Positions 17,304 through 25,616 of a stretch of DNA of 64,000 nt are shown here, one piece after another. The notes below the pieces were generated by a model, which was not told the origin of the DNA, made no database searches, and saw nothing but the letters and a program-made list of their open reading frames with translations. This DNA comes from Bacteroidota bacterium (GTDB lineage Bacteria > Bacteroidota > Bacteroidia > Flavobacteriales > Flavobacteriaceae). Position numbers and translations under genes: made by a program. Location: NCBI GenBank assembly GCA_023387965.1, contig JAEWHE010000014.1, positions 62,001 to 126,000 of the forward strand, written 5' to 3'. Each line of letters begins with the position of its first letter. Positions within the stretch are counted from its first letter, which is position 1.

Positions 17304-19247
17304 TTATTCTTCAAAAACTTCTTCGTGATGGTTGCCAAAAGCTCTTTTTCCGAAGATTGTTTCCAAATCGTCTTTGAAAATAACTTCTTTTTCTATCAGA
17401 ATATCAGCAAGTTGGTTTAACTTGTCTTTGTTTTCTTCTAAAATGTCAATCGCTCTTTGGTATTGACCTTCAATCAAATCAGAAATTTCTTTGTCAATGA
17501 TTTTTGCGGTATCTTCAGAGTAAGGTTTTGAAAAATTATAATCTGTTTGCCCTGTAGAATCGTAATAAGTGATATTTCCTAACTTATCATTTAATCCATA
17601 AATCGTAACCATTGCTCTTGCTTGTTTGGTCACTTTTTCAAGATCGCTCAAAGCTCCAGTGGAAATTCGGTTGAAAGTTACTTTTTCTGCGGCACGACCT
17701 CCCATTGTGGCACACATTTCGTCGAGCATTTGGTCAGGTCTTACAATTTGTCTTTCTTCTGGCAAATACCAAGCGGCTCCTAAACTTTGTCCTCGCGGTA
17801 CAATCGTTACTTTAACTAATGGAGCGGCATGTTCGAGCATCCAAGAAACGGTAGCATGACCGGCTTCGTGAATGGCGATGGCACGTTTTTCTTCTGGAGA
17901 AATAATTTTATTTTTCTTTTCTAAACCACCAATGATTCTATCAACGGCATCAAGAAAATCTTGTTTGTCCACAGCTTTTTTATCTTTTCTGGCAGCAATA
18001 AGTGCCGCTTCGTTACAAACATTTGCAATGTCAGCTCCGGAAAATCCTGGAGTTTGTTTTGCTAAAAAGCTGGTGTCTAATCCGTCCACTTTTTTAAGCG
18101 GGCCTAAATGCACTTCAAAAATTTGTTTACGCTCTCGAATATCCGGAAGGTCCACAAAAATTTGTCTGTCAAAACGTCCGGCTCTCATTAGCGCTTTATC
18201 CAAAACATCAGCACGGTTGGTTGCTGCCAAAACGATTACATTTGTATTGGTTCCAAAACCGTCCATTTCTGTCAAAAGCTGGTTGAGCGTATTTTCGCGT
18301 TCGTCATTAGACCCAGAAAAATTATTTTTTCCTCGAGCTCTACCAACAGCGTCAATTTCATCAATAAAAATAATTGACGGCGATTTTTCTTTGGCTTGTT
18401 TGAACAAATCTCTCACGCGAGAAGCTCCAACCCCTACGAACATTTCCACGAAATCCGATCCTGAAAGTGAGAAAAACGGCACTTTTGCTTCGCCAGCTAC
18501 GGCTTTCGCCAAAAGGGTTTTTCCGGTTCCCGGAGATCCAACAAGTAAAGCACCTTTTGGAATCTTTCCTCCTAAATTGGTGTACTTTTCAGGGTTTTTC
18601 AAAAATTCAACAATTTCCTGAACTTCTTCTTTGGCACCTTCTAATCCGGCAACATCTTTGAAAGTAACTTTTACATCATTTTTTTCATCAAAAAGTTTTG
18701 CTTTGGATTTTCCGATGTTAAAAATCTGTCCACCACCTCCGGCAGCTCCACCACCTGACATTCTTCGCATAATGAAAAGCCAGATAGCTACGAAAATCAG
18801 AATAGGAAGTAGGGTTAAAAAAATTCCGCCCCAATCACTTTTTGAATTATAATCGAAATCTTTAAGTTTTCCTTCTGCTCTTGCAGCTTCTAATTTTTCT
18901 TGAAATGACTTAATGTCACCCACATCTTCAATAGAATAATGAGGTCCTTTATTCGGATTTTCAAAAATGTCATTTTTTACTTTGGCATTTTTTGGATCTG
19001 CCAATCCTGCTTTATTTAAAAAGATCTCAGCTTCCGTACGGTTATAAATCACCACACGGTCAATTTGACCACTTTGAAGCAAAGTGTTAAAATCTGATGT
19101 TTTAATTTTGCTTGCTTCTTCAAGACTCGAACCGCCTCCCGCCAGATAATTCAAGGCAAGAAAGAATAAAATTAATCCGCCGTAAATCCACCACGGGCTA
19201 ACTTTATTTTTTTTCGGACTTGGGTTATTATTATTTTCTTTAGCCAT
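17304..19247 (-). CDS. ftsH: ATP-dependent zinc metalloprotease FtsH
   Basis: Membrane-anchored AAA+ protease for quality control of membrane and regulatory proteins. 647 residues. TM1 near residues 17-38 and TM2 near 142-162 enclose a periplasmic domain. A Gly-rich linker (MSGGGAAGGGGQ) follows, then Walker A GSPGTGKT, Walker B IIFIDEIDAVG, the SRH arginines (RADVLDKALMRAGRFDRQI), and the zinc site HEAGH in AIAIHEAGHATVSWM. The C-terminus is acidic. It follows rsfS by 14 bases, so the two are probably co-transcribed. Confidence 0.98.
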   Translation of the reverse strand: MAKENNNNPSPKKNKVSPWWIYGGLILFFLALNYLAGGGSSLEEASKIKTSDFNTLLQSGQIDRVVIYNRTEAEIFLNKAGLADPKNAKVKNDIFENPNKGPHYSIEDVGDIKSFQEKLEAARAEGKLKDFDYNSKSDWGGIFLTLLPILIFVAIWLFIMRRMSGGGAAGGGGQIFNIGKSKAKLFDEKNDVKVTFKDVAGLEGAKEEVQEIVEFLKNPEKYTNLGGKIPKGALLVGSPGTGKTLLAKAVAGEAKVPFFSLSGSDFVEMFVGVGASRVRDLFKQAKEKSPSIIFIDEIDAVGRARGKNNFSGSNDERENTLNQLLTEMDGFGTNTNVIVLAATNRADVLDKALMRAGRFDRQIFVDLPDIRERKQIFEVHLGPLKKVDGLDTSFLAKQTPGFSGADIANVCNEAALIAARKDKKAVDKQDFLDAVDRIIGGLEKKNKIISPEEKRAIAIHEAGHATVSWMLEHAAPLVKVTIVPRGQSLGAAWYLPEERQIVRPDQMLDEMCATMGGRAAEKVTFNRISTGALSDLEKVTKQARAMVTIYGLNDKLGNITYYDSTGQTDYNFSKPYSEDTAKIIDKEISDLIEGQYQRAIDILEENKDKLNQLADILIEKEVIFKDDLETIFGKRAFGNHHEEVFEE

Positions 19248-19261
19248 TGCTTGTTTGCTGT

Positions 19262-19633
19262 TTAGTATTTATTCTCAATTGTGGTTATTTTGGCATCTCC
19301 CCAAAGGCTTTCGATGTTGTAATATTCACGAATGTGTTTTTGAAACACATGAACCACAATATTCACGTAGTCCATTAAAACCCACTCGCCATTTTCGGCA
19401 CCTTCAACATGCCATGGCTTGTCTTTGAGTTCTTTGGAAACTATTTTTTGAACAGAATTTACAATGGAATTTACCTGTGTATTTGAAGTTCCGTTGCAGA
19501 TTACGAAATAATCACAAACGGTATTTTCTATAGCTCGTAGATCTAAAATATCAATGTCATTACCTTTAACTTCTTCAATGCCTTTGATGATGTGTGCTAA
19601 AAGCTCATCAGTGCTTATATTTTTTTTCGCCAT
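19262..19633 (-). CDS. rsfS: Ribosome silencing factor RsfS (Iojap/YbeB)
   Basis: Binds uL14 on the large subunit and blocks subunit joining in stationary phase. 123 residues with the family signatures VKGNDIDILDLRAIENTVCDYFVICNGTSNTQVNSI, KPWHVEGAENGEWVLMDYVNIVVHVF and REYYNIESLWGDA. The ATG at 19633 lies 20 bases after a -7 box. First gene of the rsfS-ftsH unit and divergent from birA, a common flavobacterial arrangement. Confidence 0.96.
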   Translation of the reverse strand: MAKKNISTDELLAHIIKGIEEVKGNDIDILDLRAIENTVCDYFVICNGTSNTQVNSIVNSVQKIVSKELKDKPWHVEGAENGEWVLMDYVNIVVHVFQKHIREYYNIESLWGDAKITTIENKY

Positions 19634-19653
19634 TTAAATTTTATATGTTTTCG

Positions 19654-19661
19654 CAAAGTTA
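19654..19661 (-). promoter_or_regulatory. -7 promoter box for rsfS-ftsH
   Basis: TAACTTTG on the minus strand matches TAnnTTTG, 20 bases upstream of the rsfS ATG. Confidence 0.5.
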
Positions 19662-19675
19662 TTGTTTTTTGTCTT

Positions 19676-19683
19676 TATTTTTG
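19676..19683 (+). promoter_or_regulatory. -7 promoter box for birA
   Basis: TATTTTTG on the plus strand matches TAnnTTTG, 41 bases before the birA ATG and 14 bases from the divergent rsfS box. Confidence 0.45.
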
Positions 19684-19724
19684 AACCTTAACATAAGATT
19701 AAAGCAAAAGCAAAAAATTTTCAG

Positions 19725-20456
19725 ATGAATATTATCAAACTCGATGCCATTCACTCCACTAACGACTATTTAAAATCGTTGTTGCAGAAACAGTTCGTTG
19801 AAAATCTGACCGTGGTAACGGCCGAACATCAATTTAAAGGAAAAGGGCAAATGGGTTCTGAATGGTTAGTGGAAAGTGGTAAAAACCTAACTTTTAGTAT
19901 ATTAGTAAAAGATTTATTGCTCGAAATCAATGCAATTTTTCATCTGAATGTTGCCGTTGCCGTTAGTATTATTGAGACACTATCAGAACTTCAAATAAAT
20001 AATTTAGCGATAAAATGGCCTAACGACATTTTGGCAGATAATAAAAAAATTGGCGGTATTTTAATCGAAAACAGTATCAGAAATGATGGCGAAATTTTCT
20101 CAATTGTGGGAATCGGAGTCAATGTAAATCAGGATAGTTTTGAGAATTTACCCAATGCCGGTTCCCTTTTTTCAGTTTCCGGAAAAGAATTTGACAAAAA
20201 TAAATTGCTTGCCGATTTACTTCAAAATTTAGGCAGAAATATTTCACGTGTGATGAACGAAAATACAGCATCAATTTGGGAAAAATACCATCAATTTTTG
20301 TACAAAAAAAATATCCCGATGGCGTTTGAAACAAGCGACGGACAAAAATTTATGGGTATAATCCAAGAAGTTACAGCTTTAGGACAGTTAGCTGTTTTAC
20401 TCGAAGACAACGTAGTTAAACAATTCAATATTAAAGAAATAAGAATGCTTTACTGA
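19725..20456 (+). CDS. birA: Biotin--[acetyl-CoA-carboxylase] ligase
   Basis: Attaches biotin to the carrier domain of acetyl-CoA carboxylase. 243 residues; the N-terminal DNA-binding domain of E. coli BirA is absent, so it should not act as a biotin repressor. Motifs: IHSTNDYL, the biotinyl-AMP loop FKGKGQMGSEW (GRGRxG-like), IKWPNDILADNKKIGGILIE and VGIGVNVNQ. It converges on the bacteriophytochrome gene with only five bases between stops and no visible terminator. Confidence 0.95.
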   Translation: MNIIKLDAIHSTNDYLKSLLQKQFVENLTVVTAEHQFKGKGQMGSEWLVESGKNLTFSILVKDLLLEINAIFHLNVAVAVSIIETLSELQINNLAIKWPNDILADNKKIGGILIENSIRNDGEIFSIVGIGVNVNQDSFENLPNAGSLFSVSGKEFDKNKLLADLLQNLGRNISRVMNENTASIWEKYHQFLYKKNIPMAFETSDGQKFMGIIQEVTALGQLAVLLEDNVVKQFNIKEIRMLY

Positions 20457-20461
20457 ATATT

Positions 20462-22708
20462 TTACTGAGGAAAATATAATCTAAAAATGGCCCCTTCACC
20501 CATTTTGCCTTCAGCTTCAATGAAACCTCTATGAACAACCATAATTTTTTTACAAAGCGCTAATCCCACGCCAGAACCTTTATATTCTTCCTGACCATGC
20601 AGTCTGCTAAAAATATTGAAGATGGATTGAGCAAATTTTTGATCAAAACCAATTCCCGTATCGGCAAATTCTAAAACCACATTTTCTTGATTGTCAACCA
20701 ATTGTTTTTTACCTGAAATTTTGATCTCCAACGGTTTATCACTTTCAGAATACTTCAATGAGTTTTGAATCAAATTCGAAAAAAGCTGCTTCACAAGAAA
20801 TGCAATCCCGTTAATTTCCGGCAAGTTGTCAATTTCTATTTCGGCATTTTTTTCTTCAATCTGATCGGTTAAATCCTTCAAAACTTCGCCTAAAACTTCG
20901 TTTAAATTTAAAGTTTCAAACGACTGATCGATGTGCTGAATTCTCGTATATTTTAAAATGTCAACCAATAAATTCTGCATTCTGTTGGCCGAATTGTTCA
21001 TTCTTGTAACAGAATTTATAACAGTCTCCGAGAATTTTTCGTCTTCTCGACCTAACAATCGCGACGAAATCATCTGAATTTTCCGCAACGGTTCTTGTAA
21101 ATCATGCGTACTAATCCAGTTAATATTTTCCAACTCTGAATTAGTGTCTTTTAAAATCTGATTTAATTTTCGGTAACGCTCTTCTTCTTGCGTCACAACC
21201 ACTAAATGTATTTGTTTTTGCAACGAATGAACATAACTTGCAGCAGAATTTATTTCTGGCTGAAGCCAAATTTTACTTTTATTTTTTACGATTTCTTTCC
21301 ACAATTCAAAAGAATTTCGTGGCGAAAGTCCTTTTTCGTCCTTTATAATGGCTTTTGTGGGATCACCAGCCCAATTTACTTCCGTGATGGTTTCTGGCCT
21401 AAACCATAAAATACAATCTGAAGACTCAATGTTGAGCGAGTGGTAAATAATTCCCGAAGCTTCCGAAATAAAAGGTAGATTTTCAGGCAAATGTTCGCTT
21501 AAATTATTGGTAATAAGCGAAGTGTTTTTGGTGTAGTTTGTCAACCAATTTGCCAAATCAGAAATTTTTTCTTCCGAAGGTGTTTTTCCATTTTGGTAAA
21601 CTCTGCCACGGAATAAAATTGCCACTCCCGAAGCATTGCAAATTTCCAGCAATTCTGGTTTTGACACAATTTCTTTAAATGAATTTTCGATTCCGGGAAA
21701 ATTATGAGCGTTCATTTTTTCTAACGCCATCACCGATTTTCGGGCTAAGTCATGTTCTTCATTCGATTGTCTGATATCAATTTGCGAAGTGATAAAATGG
21801 CCTTGCAATTGAGCGGCTAAACGTATTTCCGGCGAAATATTTTTTTCGCTGTAATGGTGACAAGCAATCAAACCCCACAATTTTTTCTTGTAAATCAAAG
21901 AAATTGTGAGTGTCGCTCCAACTCCCATATTTTGCAAATATTGAACGTGAATAGGAGAGGTGCTTCGCAAAATGGACAAACTCAAGTCAAGATTTTTTTC
22001 TTTGTTTCCGTCATCTGCCGTAAAAATCGGAACAGGCTGGTAATGAATGTCGGTAATTAAACGCAACAAATTTTTCAAGTATAATTCTCTGGCTTGTACC
22101 GGAATATCAGTATGCGGATAATGTAATCCCATAAATGGTTCGAGGTCTTCGCGAACACTTTCGGCATAAACTTCTCCATTATAATCTTTATCAAAACGGT
22201 AAATCATCACACGATCATAACCTGTAATTTCTCTGGTTCCGTTTGCCACTTGCTGACACAATTCTTGCAACGAAGCAGTTTCATTCATGTATGACAAAAA
22301 CTGCGTGGTTTGGTCATAAACGTCTGATTGAATTTTATGGTCAAGTTCTGGTTCGGCTTCTATAATCACTTGATTATTAGCGATATGAACGGTACATAAA
22401 AAAGCTTTTTCGTCTAAGTTTAGTTTTAATAATTTAGACGAAAGCGATAAATTATCTTCTAAATATTTTTGAACAGCTTTCAAAGATTCGTTTCCAAAAA
22501 TATCCGAAAAATGTTTTCCCAAAACGAGTTTGACATCTTTTTCCAAAAATTGATTGATGTTTTCGCTACAAAAATCAATGGTGAATTTGTCTTGATGAAT
22601 CGCCATCAAAAAACCATGTGGCTGAATGCTTCCAGGAATGTGAATGGGTTCAAATTCGCAATTGGTAAGGTTAACAATTTCGCGGTTAACAATATCTCTA
22701 ATCTTCAT
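20462..22708 (-). CDS. bphP: Bacteriophytochrome sensor histidine kinase
   Basis: Red/far-red photoreceptor kinase of 748 residues. Order: PAS with Cys17 in NCEFEPIHIPGSIQPHG (the position of the biliverdin-linking cysteine in bacteriophytochromes); GAF with YRFDKDYNGEVYAES, LGLHYPHTDIPVQARELY-like motif (as MGLHYPHTDIPVQARELY) and IACHHYS; PHY to about 490; a short coiled coil; HisKA with His535 in STHDLQEPLRKIQ; and HATPase_c with LIQNSLKYS, ADTGIGFDQ and GSGVGLALCKKI. It has no receiver domain; the response regulator two genes upstream is the likely partner. Starts six bases after the heme oxygenase stop. Confidence 0.97.
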   Translation of the reverse strand: MKIRDIVNREIVNLTNCEFEPIHIPGSIQPHGFLMAIHQDKFTIDFCSENINQFLEKDVKLVLGKHFSDIFGNESLKAVQKYLEDNLSLSSKLLKLNLDEKAFLCTVHIANNQVIIEAEPELDHKIQSDVYDQTTQFLSYMNETASLQELCQQVANGTREITGYDRVMIYRFDKDYNGEVYAESVREDLEPFMGLHYPHTDIPVQARELYLKNLLRLITDIHYQPVPIFTADDGNKEKNLDLSLSILRSTSPIHVQYLQNMGVGATLTISLIYKKKLWGLIACHHYSEKNISPEIRLAAQLQGHFITSQIDIRQSNEEHDLARKSVMALEKMNAHNFPGIENSFKEIVSKPELLEICNASGVAILFRGRVYQNGKTPSEEKISDLANWLTNYTKNTSLITNNLSEHLPENLPFISEASGIIYHSLNIESSDCILWFRPETITEVNWAGDPTKAIIKDEKGLSPRNSFELWKEIVKNKSKIWLQPEINSAASYVHSLQKQIHLVVVTQEEERYRKLNQILKDTNSELENINWISTHDLQEPLRKIQMISSRLLGREDEKFSETVINSVTRMNNSANRMQNLLVDILKYTRIQHIDQSFETLNLNEVLGEVLKDLTDQIEEKNAEIEIDNLPEINGIAFLVKQLFSNLIQNSLKYSESDKPLEIKISGKKQLVDNQENVVLEFADTGIGFDQKFAQSIFNIFSRLHGQEEYKGSGVGLALCKKIMVVHRGFIEAEGKMGEGAIFRLYFPQ

Positions 22709-22714
22709 AAAAAC

Positions 22715-23317
22715 TTAGGCAGAAAAGGTCTGGTTTAAGTGTTGTGCAATTTTTTTAAATGCAAAATCTGCCCCTTCAATTATGGATTCTTCGGCATTAT
22801 TGTTTGATTCAAAAATAGTTAGATTCGCTAAAAAATTTTTCCAGAAACTTCCGGTTTTGTTACCATATCCGGAAAAATAGGAAGCACCGTTAGTTTCATC
22901 TAAATTTAATTTTTCGGAAACATTTTTTAAAATAAATCTTCCGCCAAGCGTTGAACCTTCTAAAACATACATGATTCCCATCGCAAATGCAACCGATGTG
23001 TTTTGGTTTAAATCAAACGAAAAATTTCTGGAAACTCGCGGTTCATTTATTTGCTTCAAATCATTTTCAATAACTGAAGATTTTTTGCGAAGCTCAATTT
23101 CGTCAACCTCATTTTCGATTAACGGAAAAACTTCCTTTTCCAGCGCAAGGGTTACATCTAACATTAGATTGAGATACAAACTGTAAGATTTTGTATCAAT
23201 TTCTGGATTAAGTATTGATTTGGAAACCGGTAACGATTCTAAAAACAAGTGAGATTCTTTGGTTTTATTTCGAAGGTTATCTAAAAAAGTTGGCGATGCG
23301 GTGGTATCAACGTGCAT
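22715..23317 (-). CDS. bphO: Heme oxygenase of the bacteriophytochrome operon
   Basis: Opens heme to biliverdin, the chromophore of the adjacent phytochrome. 200 residues. The proximal heme His is His23 in NKTKESHLFLES. The distal helix appears as AMGIMYVLEGSTLGGRFILKNV, where glycines let heme and oxygen in. The rest is alpha-helical, consistent with the BphO/HemO family. Placed between response regulator and phytochrome with 6- and 8-base gaps, so one transcript is expected. Confidence 0.95.
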   Translation of the reverse strand: MHVDTTASPTFLDNLRNKTKESHLFLESLPVSKSILNPEIDTKSYSLYLNLMLDVTLALEKEVFPLIENEVDEIELRKKSSVIENDLKQINEPRVSRNFSFDLNQNTSVAFAMGIMYVLEGSTLGGRFILKNVSEKLNLDETNGASYFSGYGNKTGSFWKNFLANLTIFESNNNAEESIIEGADFAFKKIAQHLNQTFSA

Positions 23318-23325
23318 AAAAAATT

Positions 23326-23760
23326 TTAAGCTAAATATACAAAATTATCTTTTGTAGGAATGTAAGTTTCCCAATTTATATTAAGGGCAAACTGAATTGT
23401 TTTGGTTAACAAATTAAAATCGTTTGGCTTTTTCACGTAAAAACTAGCTCCCATTTTTCGGCTTTGATTGATGGTTTCTTCATCTCCCGAAGTGGAAAAA
23501 ATCACAACAGGAAGTTTTTTAAATTTTCCAATCGAACGAATCTTTTCTAAAACCTGCAATCCACTTAATCCGGGCATGTTTAAGTCTAAAAACACCACAT
23601 GAGGATTTGGTGGCGGATTTTCGAGGTCGTCAAGTAATTGGTTTCCGTTTTTTTGGGTAACCAATTCAATTTTATCTTTCATAGCAACGATGGCTTCGGA
23701 AAAAAATTCTTGATCTTCCAAGTCGTCGTCAGTATAAAATATGGTAAATTGGTCTTTCAT
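23326..23760 (-). CDS. Single-domain response regulator of the bacteriophytochrome operon
   Basis: CheY-like receiver of 144 residues with no output domain. Acidic pocket TDDDLED, phospho-acceptor Asp59 in VVFLDLNMPGLSG, the switch Ser/Thr in VVIFSTSGD, and the lysine in FYVKKPNDF. This is the Rcp1 type that usually pairs with bacteriophytochromes. The start MKDQFTIFYTDDD is preferred: the longer frame (23790) would overlap the promoter box at 23788-23795 and adds ten residues before strand beta-1. First gene of the operon. Confidence 0.95.
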   Translation of the reverse strand: MKDQFTIFYTDDDLEDQEFFSEAIVAMKDKIELVTQKNGNQLLDDLENPPPNPHVVFLDLNMPGLSGLQVLEKIRSIGKFKKLPVVIFSTSGDEETINQSRKMGASFYVKKPNDFNLLTKTIQFALNINWETYIPTKDNFVYLA

Positions 23761-23787
23761 AAAGGATTGATTTTGTGGGTAGATTAA

Positions 23788-23795
23788 CAAATGTA
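23788..23795 (-). promoter_or_regulatory. -7 promoter box of the bacteriophytochrome operon
   Basis: TACATTTG on the minus strand matches TAnnTTTG, 27 bases before the response regulator ATG. It decides against the upstream in-frame start at 23790. Confidence 0.55.
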
Positions 23796-23836
23796 GGCAT
23801 TTAAAATTTAAGAAAGGTTAATATTTACCTAAACCA

Positions 23837-23868
23837 TAAAAAAAGCCCTTCTGGTTAGAGAAAGGCTT
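23837..23868 (-). terminator. Terminator after pyrE-SRPBCC
   Basis: A ten-base stem, 23843-23852 with 23859-23868 (one G-T pair on the minus strand), a six-base loop and a run of seven T on the minus strand. It insulates the bph operon from upstream transcription. Confidence 0.82.
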
Positions 23869-23889
23869 GGTTCGTTAAAAGTATGTTTG

Positions 23890-24282
23890 TTACAACTTAT
23901 GCATGTTTGAAACTAAGGTTTCGATAAATTTACTAATCGGACCTTTTACCATCATTGCCATCATGGCATTGAATTCGCCTTCAAAAAAAAGTTGCACATC
24001 ACTTGAATTATCGCCCGTTGGCGTAATATTTCCTGTTAAAGTAAAAGGCACTTTATCGCTTGCCGCACCTAAAACAATTTGTGTAGGTTCGGTTTGCGCT
24101 TTCTTTTTAAGTTTAATTTCGGGCATTCCTTTTAAACCAAAAATAAAAGATTCGCTATCGGTTACTTCAAATTTTGCAATATTTTCAGGCATTAATTTTT
24201 CAAAGTTTTGAACATCATTTAGTTGTTCAAAAATATATTGAGCCGGTTTTTCGAGGCTGACTTTTGCGCTTTGTAAATTCAT
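23890..24282 (-). CDS. SRPBCC-fold protein
   Basis: A 130-residue protein with a START/Bet v 1-like (SRPBCC) fold: strand-rich start NLQSAKVSLEKPAQYIFEQLNDVQNFEKLMP, repeated beta strands, and a C-terminal helix KGPISKFIETLVSNMHKL. Members bind hydrophobic ligands or act as polyketide cyclase-like proteins. No catalytic residues stand out, so ligand and role are unknown. It lies nine bases after pyrE and is followed by a terminator; co-transcription with pyrE is likely. Confidence 0.8.
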   Translation of the reverse strand: MNLQSAKVSLEKPAQYIFEQLNDVQNFEKLMPENIAKFEVTDSESFIFGLKGMPEIKLKKKAQTEPTQIVLGAASDKVPFTLTGNITPTGDNSSDVQLFFEGEFNAMMAMMVKGPISKFIETLVSNMHKL

Positions 24283-24291
24283 AATTTAATT

Positions 24292-24945
24292 TTATAAAGT
24301 AGTTTCGGCGTTCCATTCTGCCGGATTTTGGCTCCACAAAGCCAATGTTTCTTGTTCGTTTTCTGTGATATAATTTTTGGCGACAGCCAGATTAAGCAGA
24401 TTTTCGTAATTGCTCAAAGTGTACAATTCTATATTTGCTTTTTTAAAATTTTCGGCAGAAATTTCAAATCCGTAGGTAAAAATTGCCACCATGCCTTTTA
24501 CTTTTGCACCAGCTTCTTTCAAGGCTTCAACCGCTTGCAAACTGCTATTTCCGGTAGAAATTAAATCTTCAACCACCACCACATTTTGACCTTTTTGCAA
24601 AAATCCTTCAATTTGATTTTGGCGTCCGTGTTTTTTAGGTTCGGGTCTAACATACACAAATGGCAAGCCTAAATATTCGGCAACTAACATCCCAATTCCA
24701 ATGGCTCCAGTGGCAACTCCAGCAATCACATCGGGTTTGCCAAATTGTTTTTCAATATTTTTGGCAAATTCTTCTCGGATGTAATTTCTGATAGGAGGAA
24801 AAGACAAAGTAACTCTGTTATCGCAATATATTGGCGATTTCCATCCCGAAGCCCATGTAAAAGGATTTTTAGGATTCAATTTAATTGCATTTATTTGTAA
24901 AAGCAATTCGGCAGTTTTCTGTGCGGTGTCTTTATTAAAAATCAT
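24292..24945 (-). CDS. pyrE: Orotate phosphoribosyltransferase
   Basis: Makes OMP from orotate and PRPP; the next step, pyrF, is at 59170. 217 residues. Motifs: FTWASGWKSPIYCDNRVTLS (orotate-binding region), VATGAIGIGMLVAEYLG, KKHGRQNQIEG (mobile loop) and the PRPP site VVVVEDLISTGNSSLQA. The ATG at 24945 is the first true ATG; the longer frame to 24972 begins with TTG inside the divergent gene. A TAnnTTTG box ends only four bases before this ATG, implying a leaderless or nearly leaderless mRNA. Confidence 0.96.
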   Translation of the reverse strand: MIFNKDTAQKTAELLLQINAIKLNPKNPFTWASGWKSPIYCDNRVTLSFPPIRNYIREEFAKNIEKQFGKPDVIAGVATGAIGIGMLVAEYLGLPFVYVRPEPKKHGRQNQIEGFLQKGQNVVVVEDLISTGNSSLQAVEALKEAGAKVKGMVAIFTYGFEISAENFKKANIELYTLSNYENLLNLAVAKNYITENEQETLALWSQNPAEWNAETTL

Positions 24946-24949
24946 ACTA

Positions 24950-24957
24950 CAAATGTA
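24950..24957 (-). promoter_or_regulatory. -7 promoter box of pyrE, inside the divergent gene start
   Basis: TACATTTG on the minus strand matches TAnnTTTG and overlaps the ATG of the Nudix gene (24953-24955). The pyrE ATG begins five bases after the box. A minus-strand TTG at 24970-24972 is the nearest -33 candidate but the spacing is short (12). Confidence 0.45.
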
Positions 24958-25543
24958 TAAAGTTTTTGTCAACGATAAACCACTTTTTTTAACTGATCAA
25001 ATCATTAAAGAAACCGATTTTCAGTTTTTTTTATTGGAAAGCGTGGATATTCACCAATTTATTGTGAATATGTTTCAAGATAAAATTAAAAAAGCTTATT
25101 TGTATCATCCTGATGAGAAGGAAATTATGAAAAAGCTTAAAGGAAAAATTCCCGTAAATAAAGCCGGTGGTGGATTGGTTTATAATTCCGAAGGCAAAAT
25201 TTTATTTATTTATCGCAACGGAAAATGGGATTTGCCGAAAGGCGGAATTGAAAAAAACGAAGCCATTGAAGACACGGCCATTCGGGAAGTGGAAGAGGAA
25301 ACCGGAGTGACGGGATTGACGATTACTGAGAAATTATTGAAAACGTATCATATTTTTTTCAGAAATGGAAAATACCGATTAAAAGTGACGCATTGGTTTC
25401 AAATGAAAACTGACTTTGCGGGAACGCCTTTGCCTCAAGCCGAAGAAGGAATTGAAAAAGTAGCATGGCTTTCGCCAGAAGAAATTCCGGTGGCACTTAA
25501 AAATTCTTACGAAAATATTAAGTTGTTGTTTGAGAAAGTCTAA
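24953..25543 (+). CDS. Nudix hydrolase
   Basis: Pyrophosphohydrolase of 196 residues; the substrate is not predictable. After an N-terminal segment of about 75 residues (MYKVFVNDKPLFLTDQIIKET) comes the Nudix fold: KAGGGLVYNSEGKILFIYR, WDLPKGGIEKNE and the complete Nudix box from GGIEKNEAIEDT to REVEEETGV. The true ATG is at 24953; the earlier frame start begins inside pyrE. The stop codon lies inside a heptamer repeat array. Divergent from pyrE with seven bases between start codons. Confidence 0.92.
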   Translation: MYKVFVNDKPLFLTDQIIKETDFQFFLLESVDIHQFIVNMFQDKIKKAYLYHPDEKEIMKKLKGKIPVNKAGGGLVYNSEGKILFIYRNGKWDLPKGGIEKNEAIEDTAIREVEEETGVTGLTITEKLLKTYHIFFRNGKYRLKVTHWFQMKTDFAGTPLPQAEEGIEKVAWLSPEEIPVALKNSYENIKLLFEKV

Positions 25544-25616
25544 AGTCTAAGGTTTAAAGTCTAAAGTTTAAAGTTGGCAAAACCTTAGACCTTAAACCTT
25601 TTACTTTACACCTTTT
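25538..25616. repeat. Two facing heptamer arrays forming a hairpin
   Basis: Six 7-base units (gtctaaa, gtctaag, gtttaaa, gtctaaa, gtttaaa, gttggca) at 25538-25579 face five units (accttag, accttaa, acctttt, actttac, acctttt) at 25582-25616. GTCTAAGGTTT (25545-25555) is perfectly complementary to 25580-25590. The left array begins in the Nudix stop codon and the right one runs into the last codons of the phnA-like gene. Confidence 0.75.

Noticed and set aside
17872..18621. 249-codon plus-strand open frame
   Set aside because: Lies antisense to the AAA+ and protease core of ftsH; low-complexity Ser/Lys-rich translation typical of a shadow frame.
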